Source of the DNA: an uncultured Lachnospiraceae bacterium
Lineage (GTDB): Bacteria > Bacillota > Clostridia > Lachnospirales > Lachnospiraceae
Length of the DNA: 64,000 nt
Direction of reading: 5' to 3'
NCBI GenBank assembly: GCA_910588565.1
Contig: CAJUPF010000002.1
Location: forward strand, 71,703 to 135,702
Part shown: positions 54,391 through 61,537 of the stretch, one piece after another
Numbering within the stretch: position 1 is the stretch's first letter
Layout: every line of letters begins with the position of its first letter
The notes under the pieces: generated by a model
Databases searched by the model: none
What the model was told of the DNA's origin: nothing
The model's input: the letters and a program-made list of their open reading frames with translations, nothing else
Program-made: the position numbers and the translations under genes

Positions 54391-55377
54391 TTACAAAAAC
54401 TGATACACCTCCCAGATAATCAGCGCTGACACCGGGCCAAATATCACGCCTGCCCCGCCATACAGCTGAACCCCGATATAAATACTCATCAGGACCGCAA
54501 GCGGCGGCACGCCAAGGCCTTTTCCGACCAGTTTCGGCTCTAACATCTGCCTGAGAAAGCTGCATGCAAAATAGATCGCGATAAATCCTGCCGCACGCAG
54601 ATACTCACCAAGCAGAATCTCAATCAAAGCCCATGGCACAAAGATTGTTCCGGTGCCGATAAATGGCAGCGCATCACAAAATCCAACCCCAAGCCCAATC
54701 CAGAACGCATGGTCAACCCCCAGCAGAAACAACCCGCCGATACAGACTGCCGTCACAATTCCCATAATCTTTAGCTGCGCCCGGATATAAGCCCCAGATG
54801 CCGTCTTCATCCCCCGCAGCATATCCATAACACGTTTTCCAATCTGGGTTTTCTGCATCCCGTTTATAATATTCTCATACTCATTTAATACCAGGAAAAC
54901 GGCAATAAACGTCACAAATACTTTCGCTAACAGCCCTGCCATATACCAGCCGGCGTCTTTTGAATACTTCACCGCGCCTTCCGTCAGATTCCCCGCCCCC
55001 TGGCTGACCGTCCGCTGTATCTCCTCCGTGCCAAATCCGGTTATCTGCTCTAACTGGTCACAGCATGTACAAAATATTCTGTCCGCCGTTTCCATCAATT
55101 CCTGCAGATTTTCCAGACAGCTGCTGCCCATACGATAACACAGATAAATCAGTCCCGCCGCTATACAGCCAATCCCCACAAGAAAGACCCCATATGTCAG
55201 AAATCTGGATGTTGTTTTCCTGATATTTTGTTTTTTCTCCAGCCAGTTCGCCAGAGGATACAGAAATCTTGCCAGTACCAGTGCAATAAAAAACGGCAGC
55301 GCCATCGGAACCAGAAACTTCATTCCCAGATAGACTGCCAATGTGACAAGGATCAGTTTTATCATCTTATTTCTCAT
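54391..55377 (-). CDS. AI-2E family transporter
   Basis: 328 residues from ATG 55377; a GTG four codons upstream has no better site. About eight membrane segments with a soluble helical part in the middle (about 95-150), as in the AI-2E/PerM/TqsA family. The family signature GLGVGFCDALPFIGTGTIFVPWALIEILLG is split over about 230-262. Members export autoinducer-2 or move Na+/H+; substrate unknown here. Monocistronic by appearance. Confidence 0.88.
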   Translation of the reverse strand: MRNKMIKLILVTLAVYLGMKFLVPMALPFFIALVLARFLYPLANWLEKKQNIRKTTSRFLTYGVFLVGIGCIAAGLIYLCYRMGSSCLENLQELMETADRIFCTCCDQLEQITGFGTEEIQRTVSQGAGNLTEGAVKYSKDAGWYMAGLLAKVFVTFIAVFLVLNEYENIINGMQKTQIGKRVMDMLRGMKTASGAYIRAQLKIMGIVTAVCIGGLFLLGVDHAFWIGLGVGFCDALPFIGTGTIFVPWALIEILLGEYLRAAGFIAIYFACSFLRQMLEPKLVGKGLGVPPLAVLMSIYIGVQLYGGAGVIFGPVSALIIWEVYQFL

Positions 55378-55462
55378 TTCCCAATTCACCCTTTTTATAG
55401 TCTCCCAAACTCACCGGGGAACTATTTTTTCTTGGGAAAATTATCTGTCGTTTGATTGGATT

Positions 55463-56194
55463 CTATGCGATATCAACCCGGTGTAATAATTGGAAAGATG
55501 GATTTTGCGGGATTGTCTCAAACTCCATTTTTTGCCTGCTCTTTGGATGTATAAAACTGATTTTTACGGAACAGAGCGCAAGGCTGAAATCTGTGGAACT
55601 ATCCTGTCCATATTTCCGATCGCCAAGCAGGGGAAGAGACGCATTTGCCAGCTGCACCCGAATCTGATGATGCCTTCCGGTTTCAAGGCCAATCAGAAGT
55701 TCCGCCAGCGTTCCGTCTGTCTGCAGGACTTCATATTGCAGCACTGCTTTTTTGGCTCCTTCCGTTCCATTTTTAACCACTTTGGAGTAATTTGTCCTGC
55801 CGTCCCTGAGCAGATAATCCGTCAGCGTCCTTTTGCTGCCTGCCATAAGCGGCGCTTCCTGATGGCTGCATACCATCGCCCGGTAGTATTTTTCCGCCGT
55901 ATGGGAATTCCACTGGCCGCTCAGCTCTGCGGCGGCTTTTGGGGTTTTGGCTGCTGCGAACAGTCCCTCCACCGGCTGATCCAGACGGTGGACAAGGCCA
56001 ATGTAGGCGTCCTCTCCTTTCTGGCTGCGGTAATTTTTCAGGATGCTCACAATATCCTTCTGCCCGATACGGCTGGTCTGTACCGGAATTCCAGCCGGTT
56101 TATGGAGTACTATGACCGTGTCGTCTTCGTATATAATTTGCTTTATGTTATCGTTCATTTTCGGTATATCACCCATTCTTAACATCCTGTCCAT
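55463..56194 (-). CDS. RluA-family pseudouridine synthase
   Basis: 243 residues, or 231 if started at a second ATG at 56158. RluA/RluD-type catalytic motif GLVHRLDQPVEGLF (catalytic Asp) and family end motifs (TGRHHQIRVQLA; LGDRKYG) are present. It lacks an S4 domain, as in small RluA-like enzymes. It isomerises uridines in rRNA or tRNA; the site is not predictable. It is 19 bp behind the response-regulator gene, probably in one operon with it. Confidence 0.9.
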   Translation of the reverse strand: MDRMLRMGDIPKMNDNIKQIIYEDDTVIVLHKPAGIPVQTSRIGQKDIVSILKNYRSQKGEDAYIGLVHRLDQPVEGLFAAAKTPKAAAELSGQWNSHTAEKYYRAMVCSHQEAPLMAGSKRTLTDYLLRDGRTNYSKVVKNGTEGAKKAVLQYEVLQTDGTLAELLIGLETGRHHQIRVQLANASLPLLGDRKYGQDSSTDFSLALCSVKISFIHPKSRQKMEFETIPQNPSFQLLHRVDIA

Positions 56195-56213
56195 TTCCGC
56201 CTAAGCTCATCCT

Positions 56214-56903
56214 CTACACTTTAAAGCGGTAACCGACGCCCCAAATCGTCTCAATATACTGCGGTTTTGCTGTATTAATCTCGATTTTTTCCCGAATCTT
56301 CTTAATGTGCACCGTTACCGTAGCGATATCGCCAATGGATTCCATATCCCATATCTCCCGGAAGAGCTCTTCCTTGGTAAATACATGGTTCGGATTCTCT
56401 GCCAAAAAGGCAAGCAGATCAAATTCCTTGGTCGTAAACTGCTTTTCTTCTTCATTAATCCAGACCCGGCGGGCTGTTTTGTCAATTTTAATCCCGCGGA
56501 TCTCAATCATATCATTTTCCTGCTGGCTGCTGCCAATCAGACGCTCATAACGGGCCAGATGCGCTTTTACCCTTGCGACAAGCTCACTGGGAGAAAAAGG
56601 CTTGGTAATATAATCGTCCGCCCCAAGCCCTAAGCCCCGGATTTTATCAATATCGTCTTTCTTGGCGGATACCATCAGAATCGGCGTATTCCGGACTTCC
56701 CGGATCTTTTTGCAGATTTCAAATCCATCGACACCCGGCAGCATTAAGTCCAGAATATACATATCAAACTCTTCCTGCAGCGCCCGCTCCAGGCCGACGT
56801 CACCGGAGCTTTCAATCTCAACGTCAAATCCGCTTAATTCCAGATAATCTTTTTCCAGCTCTGCTATCGCCACTTCATCTTCGATAATCAATACCCTGCT
56901 CAT
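56214..56903 (-). CDS. OmpR-family response regulator
   Basis: 229 residues. Receiver domain with E8/D9, phospho-acceptor D52 (YILDLMLPG), S/K at MVSAKKDD and YITKPFSP; then a winged-helix Trans_reg_C domain (RRVWINEEEKQFTTKEFDLL ... VTVHIKKIREKIE ... IETIWGVGYRFKV). Overlaps the kinase gene by 4 nt. Stimulus and targets are not evident from neighbours. Confidence 0.95.
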   Translation of the reverse strand: MSRVLIIEDEVAIAELEKDYLELSGFDVEIESSGDVGLERALQEEFDMYILDLMLPGVDGFEICKKIREVRNTPILMVSAKKDDIDKIRGLGLGADDYITKPFSPSELVARVKAHLARYERLIGSSQQENDMIEIRGIKIDKTARRVWINEEEKQFTTKEFDLLAFLAENPNHVFTKEELFREIWDMESIGDIATVTVHIKKIREKIEINTAKPQYIETIWGVGYRFKV

Positions 56904-58387
56904 TCCTGAATAACCTCCTGATATTTCCGTATTACAAAATACATAACCGTTCCTACGCCTTCTTTACTGGTGGCCCAGATTTTGCCTCCATGGTCTTCCA
57001 TAATCTTTTTCACAATGGACAGGCCAATCCCGCTGCCCCCTGTGGCGGAATTCCGGGATGCATCCGCCCGGTAAAACCGCTCAAATACATACGGCAGATC
57101 CTTTGCGGCAATTCCCCGTCCGTTGTCTTCTATCTCCACCTGGATAAAATCGCCCACATCTTTGATCCGGATATTAATCAGACCCTGCTGTTTATCCAGA
57201 TATTTCACGGAATTGCCAATAATATTGTTCACAACCCGCTTAAGCTGCTCCGGATCTGCAATAATCATCACCTCATTGTCCACATAGTTGAAATAGGAAA
57301 GTCCAATGTGCTTTGTCTCAAGATCCATCCCAATCTCTTCAATACAGTCGTTAAAATAGGCAGCTACATTTAGTTTATTAAAATTATATGGTATCCGGTT
57401 CGTGTCAATTTTGGCGTACAGTGTCAGCTCATTGAGCAGCGCATCCATCTCATTTGCCTTGCTGTTGATCGTCCGCAGGTACTTTTCCCGCTTCTCCGGG
57501 GTGTCCGCCACGCCGTCTAACAGGCCTTCCGAATAGCCTTTTACTGCTGTAATGGGTGTTTTCAAATCATGGGCAATATTGCTGATCAGTTCCCGGTTCT
57601 CCCGTTCTCCTGCCATCTGCTGTTCCGAAGATTCTTTCAGCCTTTTTCGCATTTCCTCAAAACTCGCGCACAGCTCGCTGATTTCATCGTTTCCATCTGT
57701 TTCTATTACAAAGTCCAGATTGCCCTGCTGAATATTAACGGTTGCCGCTTCTAATCTCTTAATCGGCCGGATAATTCCCCGGTATATCCAGATAATCAGC
57801 ATCCCCGCTGTCAGAATCAAAATCAGCAGGATAGAAACACAGCCGTCGAGCAGCAGGCTCTGCACTTCAGGAAGCAGCCCGCGAGAGGCTGTAACGATAA
57901 ATACGCTCCCTTTATCTCCATCCGAAAAGTTGAAATCGATCTGCTTAATCAGCACCTGCTTATCTCCGTCCATATAGGTGCCGGATACGGCGTCCGGTGT
58001 ATTTTCCCCATATCCGGGCAAATCTTCTTCTCCAATATCTGTATTTTTCGCGCCTGTATATATAATGGCGTCTTCTCTGCGGACGATAAGATAGGAATAT
58101 TTGCCGGACAGTTCGCCGTTTATCCCGTCCAGATAGGATTTGTCCAGAAAACGGTCCGGATCTTTAGAGACTTCATCCAGAAGGTGTTCATAATTGTTCT
58201 TGGTATAGCGGTTCAGCAGTTGTACGGAATTCATCAGGTAATTATAATCCTCCGCCTCTATTCCATAGGTCCGCTCAATCGCTTTCATCTGGAATTTCTG
58301 GAAGCCAAAAACCACAAAAAATGCCAGAAGAATCGGTACAAATATAATAATGCAGAACGAAATCGTCAGCCTCGTCTTTAACTTCAT
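56900..58387 (-). CDS. Sensor histidine kinase (PhoR/VanS-like architecture)
   Basis: 495 residues from ATG 58387 (MKLKTRLTISF) behind AAGGATATTCCT; the open frame extends upstream through the metK terminator and is not used. Membrane segments about 6-28 and 190-212, an extracellular sensor between them, HAMP, HisKA (ELISNIAHDLKTPITAVKGY) and HATPase (NNIIGNSVKY; DNGRGI; GGSGIGLSIVKKI). It phosphorylates the OmpR-type regulator encoded next. Confidence 0.93.
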   Translation of the reverse strand: MKLKTRLTISFCIIIFVPILLAFFVVFGFQKFQMKAIERTYGIEAEDYNYLMNSVQLLNRYTKNNYEHLLDEVSKDPDRFLDKSYLDGINGELSGKYSYLIVRREDAIIYTGAKNTDIGEEDLPGYGENTPDAVSGTYMDGDKQVLIKQIDFNFSDGDKGSVFIVTASRGLLPEVQSLLLDGCVSILLILILTAGMLIIWIYRGIIRPIKRLEAATVNIQQGNLDFVIETDGNDEISELCASFEEMRKRLKESSEQQMAGERENRELISNIAHDLKTPITAVKGYSEGLLDGVADTPEKREKYLRTINSKANEMDALLNELTLYAKIDTNRIPYNFNKLNVAAYFNDCIEEIGMDLETKHIGLSYFNYVDNEVMIIADPEQLKRVVNNIIGNSVKYLDKQQGLINIRIKDVGDFIQVEIEDNGRGIAAKDLPYVFERFYRADASRNSATGGSGIGLSIVKKIMEDHGGKIWATSKEGVGTVMYFVIRKYQEVIQE

Positions 58388-58426
58388 AGGAATATCCTTC
58401 CCGATTTTAAATGAAATCATGATGAT

Positions 58427-58467
58427 AAAAAAGCCGCAGGGACTTAGCCGATGAAGTCCCTGTGGCT
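58427..58467 (-). terminator. Terminator behind metK
   Basis: On the minus strand AGCCACAGGGACTT pairs with AAGTCCCTGCGGCT and TTTTTT follows. It lies 40 nt upstream of the kinase start, and a TATAAT sits right before it, so it could also act as a leader hairpin of the kinase gene. Confidence 0.85.
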
Positions 58468-58537
58468 CATTATACCATGAAATTGCAGAAATTTGATAAA
58501 AATTCACGAATATATTATAAACTTTTCATAAACCATA

Positions 58538-58600
58538 GTTACATTTCACACCCACGCCAGTTTTTGCAGATATTTCGCATGATCTGGTGTGAAATGCAAC
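58538..58600. repeat. 63-bp palindromic dispersed element, copy C
   Basis: GTTACATTTCACACC ... GGTGTGAAATGCAAC with inner CCAG/CTGG and TGC/GCA pairs. Most complete copy; same length as copy A at 28726. It sits between the metK stop (8 bp away) and the metK terminator, so it is transcribed with metK. Confidence 0.9.
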
Positions 58601-58608
58601 AAAGCATA

Positions 58609-59799
58609 TTACTGCAGATATGCTTTCAGTTCCTCTGCTTTGTCAAGCGCCTCCCATGGAAGCGCGATATCGCTGCGGCCAAAGTGGCCATATGCTGCAG
58701 TTCCTCTGTAAATCGGCCTTCTGAGATCTAACATTTTAATAATGCCGGCCGGACGCAGGTCAAAATGTTTGCGGATGATTTCTACCAGTTTTTCATCCGA
58801 AACTTTTCCTGTGCCAAATGTATCTACCATAACAGAGGTCGGCTGCGCAACGCCGATGGCGTATGCCAGCTGAATTTCACATTTGTCTGCAAGACCTGCG
58901 GCAACGATATTTTTCGCTGCGTAACGGGCTGCATAGGCTGCGGAACGGTCAACTTTGGTACAGTCTTTTCCGGAAAATGCTCCGCCGCCATGACGGGCAT
59001 AGCCGCCGTAAGTATCTACGATAATCTTACGTCCGGTCAGCCCGGCATCTCCCTGGGGGCCGCCGATCACAAACCGCCCGGTGGGATTGATAAAGATCTT
59101 TGTCTGATCGTCTGTCAGTTCCGCCGGAAGTACCGGATCTAAGACATACTTCCTGATATCCGTATGAATCTGCTCCTGGGATACCTTTTCATCGTGCTGC
59201 GTGGAGATTACAACCGCTTCTAACCGGCAGGGTTTCCCATTTTCATCGTATTCTACAGATACCTGGGATTTGCCGTCCGGACGCAGATAATCCAGCGTAC
59301 CGTCTTTACGCACCTTTGTCAGCTGCAGCGAAAGCCTGTGGGCTAGTGCAATGGGGTACGGCATATATTCTTCCGTTTCATTTACCGCATACCCAAACAT
59401 CATACCCTGATCTCCGGCGCCGATGGCTTCTATTTCATCATCTGTCATTTTGTTCTCTTTTGCTTCAAGAGCCTTATCCACGCCCATTGCAATATCCGGC
59501 GATTGTTTGTCCAAAGCAACCATTACCGCACAGGTGCTGCCGTCAAATCCTTTGTCAGAACCGTCATAACCAATTTCATTGACCGTGTTCCGCACAATTG
59601 CCGGGATATCCAGATTGGCCTTGGTCGTAATTTCTCCCGTTACCAGAACAAACCCGGTGCAGGCTGCTGTCTCACATGCCACACGGCTCATGGGGTCCTG
59701 TTCCATGCAGGCATCTAATATGGCATCAGAAACCGCGTCACAGATTTTGTCCGGATGTCCTTCCGTTACAGATTCAGATGTAAATAATCGTTTTTCCAT
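58609..59799 (-). CDS. metK: S-adenosylmethionine synthetase
   Basis: 396 residues from ATG 59799 (MEKRLFTSESVTEGHPDK), 8 nt behind AAAGGAG. It makes SAM from methionine and ATP. Conserved segments: GHPDKICDAVSDA, GAGDQGMMFGYA, the P-loop-like GGGAFSGKDCTKVDRSAAY, and VDTFGTGK near the end. Full length. It is controlled by a SAM-I riboswitch upstream and followed by the 63-bp repeat and a terminator. Confidence 0.97.
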   Translation of the reverse strand: MEKRLFTSESVTEGHPDKICDAVSDAILDACMEQDPMSRVACETAACTGFVLVTGEITTKANLDIPAIVRNTVNEIGYDGSDKGFDGSTCAVMVALDKQSPDIAMGVDKALEAKENKMTDDEIEAIGAGDQGMMFGYAVNETEEYMPYPIALAHRLSLQLTKVRKDGTLDYLRPDGKSQVSVEYDENGKPCRLEAVVISTQHDEKVSQEQIHTDIRKYVLDPVLPAELTDDQTKIFINPTGRFVIGGPQGDAGLTGRKIIVDTYGGYARHGGGAFSGKDCTKVDRSAAYAARYAAKNIVAAGLADKCEIQLAYAIGVAQPTSVMVDTFGTGKVSDEKLVEIIRKHFDLRPAGIIKMLDLRRPIYRGTAAYGHFGRSDIALPWEALDKAEELKAYLQ

Positions 59800-59905
59800 C
59801 TTCATTTCTCCTTTCAAACTTATCCTTCGATTTTTAATCCAAACACTGCTTTCTATGTCCCAGCGTATATAAAAGGGGCTGCTCTGCAGGCCTCCTTAGC
59901 GGCAT

Positions 59906-60061
59906 TAAAAAAATCCGCTTATAAAATAAGCGGAAAGATTCTTTGCAACCGAAAATCAAATCCTCTTATTGTTCGAATTCTTCGCTCAGGCTGGCACCTT
60001 CCGTTTCAGGGGTTGCCGTGACTTCACAGATCCTATGTATCTCCATCACTCTGAATAAGAG
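59906..60061 (-). promoter_or_regulatory. SAM-I (S-box) riboswitch of metK
   Basis: On the minus strand the aptamer runs from CTCTTATT... (60061) to AATAAGAG (59963), which pair as P1. Core S-box sequences are GATGGAG, GTGAAGTCACGGCAACC and GGTGCCA. A strong terminator TCCGCTTAT/ATAAGCGGA with TTTTTTT follows (59906-59935). When SAM is high the terminator should form and shut off metK. The remaining leader to 59800 shows no other element. Confidence 0.93.
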
Positions 60062-60086
60062 AAAGCTATATGATTGAATTGCTATT

Positions 60087-60115
60087 AGCGTACGCTCTTT
60101 TCTCCTGTCTGTCAA
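60087..60115 (-). promoter_or_regulatory. Promoter of metK
   Basis: On the minus strand TTGACA (60110-60115) and TACGCT (60087-60092) are spaced 17 nt and lie just ahead of the riboswitch. Confidence 0.6.
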
Positions 60116-60144
60116 GTAATTTTCAAAAAAAACATAAATATCCA

Positions 60145-60173
60145 TTGCGAGATCCCCTGATTTGTTTTATAAT
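60145..60173 (+). promoter_or_regulatory. Promoter of the HD-GYP gene
   Basis: TTGCGA (60145-60150) and TATAAT (60168-60173) are spaced 17 nt. The leader downstream contains a hairpin GCTCAGCC/GGCTGAGC (60213-60242). Confidence 0.7.
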
Positions 60174-60292
60174 TTGGATAAATATCCGCTCAGTGATTCA
60201 CCCAATCTGACTGCTCAGCCAATGAGCCGTCGAAGGCTGAGCCGTTATAAATACCAGACGATTTAAAATCACAAAAAAAGGGAGCGTTCCAT

Positions 60293-61378
60293 ATGCAAAC
60301 GATTAAAACCGCAGAACTAAAAGCAGATATGGTGACTGCTGTACCAGTGATTACATCATACGGACAGTTAGTTGTAGATGAACATGTCAGACTGACGGAT
60401 TCCCTGATCGCCCGAATTCGTTTTTACGATATTACTGAGATCCAGATTCAGGACATCCAGACGGCTGCCGCTGTTTCGGAAGACGGCAATTTTGAACCCA
60501 CCTATTTCCAGCGTATTCAGGATTCTTCCGAATTCCAGTGGTTCCAGGCTGATTATGCCAAAGCGATCACGGCATTGCAGGATGCATTTTCATCCATTCT
60601 GATCCAGTACGAGACGCCCGATACGGATGCTTTATACCAGATTGTCGCACCTCTGCTGACCAGAGTATCCACTTCTTTTGAAATGTTTGATATTCTGCAC
60701 AATATGCGCAGCAACGATGACAGTATTTATGCCCATTCTATGAATGTGGCGCTGATTGCAAGTATGCTGGGCAGATGGCTGAAGATGTCCGAAAAGGATC
60801 TGAAAATCCTTGCTGCAGCGGCTTTGCTACACGATATTGGCAAGACCAGGATTCCGGATGAGATTTTAAATAAACCGGGCAGATATTCCAGCGAAGAATC
60901 TTCACTCGCCAGGAAGCACCCGGCATTTGGCTATCTGATATTCCTTTCTTTCCACCAGTTAAATCCACATATTAAGAATGCCGCATTAATGCATCATGAA
61001 CGCTGCGACGGCAGTGGTTATCCACAGGGATTAAAAGGAACGGAAACAGACGATTTCGCACAGATTATCGCCATTGCAGACGTATATGACGCCATGACTG
61101 CCGCACGTTCCTACCGTGCGCCGCTGTGCCCGTTCCAGGTAATCGAAGATTTTGAAAATGACGGGCTGCAAAAATATAATCCGAAGTTTATCCTTACCTT
61201 TTTGGAAAGTATCGCGTATACCCATCAGAACAACCGCGTGATTCTTACAGATGGTCGGGAGGCCAATATTATTATGCTGAATAAGCAGTTCCTCTCAAAA
61301 CCCATTGTCCAGACGGATGACGGCAGCTGTATTGATTTATCCCGGACAGCGGATCTTAGGATTCAGTCGCTTTTATAA
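60293..61378 (+). CDS. HD-GYP domain protein (probable cyclic-di-GMP phosphodiesterase)
   Basis: 361 residues. N-terminal part (about 1-125) of the kind often found before HD-GYP domains; HD-GYP domain about 130-310 with HSMNVALIASMLG, LLHDIGKTRIP (HD at 180-181), HHERCDGSGYPQGLKG (HH 234-235, GYP 242-244) and IADVYDAMTAAR. These metal-binding motifs are complete, so it should be active against c-di-GMP or a related dinucleotide. No membrane segment. AAAGGGAGCG precedes the start. Monocistronic; it may link to motility together with the chemoreceptor gene, but no direct link is seen. Confidence 0.92.
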   Translation: MQTIKTAELKADMVTAVPVITSYGQLVVDEHVRLTDSLIARIRFYDITEIQIQDIQTAAAVSEDGNFEPTYFQRIQDSSEFQWFQADYAKAITALQDAFSSILIQYETPDTDALYQIVAPLLTRVSTSFEMFDILHNMRSNDDSIYAHSMNVALIASMLGRWLKMSEKDLKILAAAALLHDIGKTRIPDEILNKPGRYSSEESSLARKHPAFGYLIFLSFHQLNPHIKNAALMHHERCDGSGYPQGLKGTETDDFAQIIAIADVYDAMTAARSYRAPLCPFQVIEDFENDGLQKYNPKFILTFLESIAYTHQNNRVILTDGREANIIMLNKQFLSKPIVQTDDGSCIDLSRTADLRIQSLL

Positions 61379-61475
61379 AAAATAAGACCCTGGGCAAATC
61401 AGATACCGTATCGATAACTGGTTTCGTTTTGCCGCCAGACAGAAGGTTTAGAAGGTTTTTCACTTTCCGCAATAT

Positions 61476-61524
61476 AAAAAGGCTCTGCGGCAGTTCAGTA
61501 ATCTGCAATGCCGCAGGCCTTTTC
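61476..61524. terminator. Bidirectional terminator between the HD-GYP gene and the BspA/Big_2 gene
   Basis: AAAAAGGCTCTGCGGCA pairs with TGCCGCAGGCCTTTT with one bulge; A and T runs flank both sides. Confidence 0.85.
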
Positions 61525-61537
61525 GTTTTCAAACGGA

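Noticed and set aside
58462..58731. Plus-strand frame sharing a peptide with frames at 28.5 and 46.7 kb
   Set aside because: The shared peptide comes from the palindromic repeat copies, not from a gene.
60180..60292. Cyclic-di-GMP riboswitch before the HD-GYP gene
   Set aside because: Only a simple 8-bp hairpin is present; the conserved GEMM core is missing.
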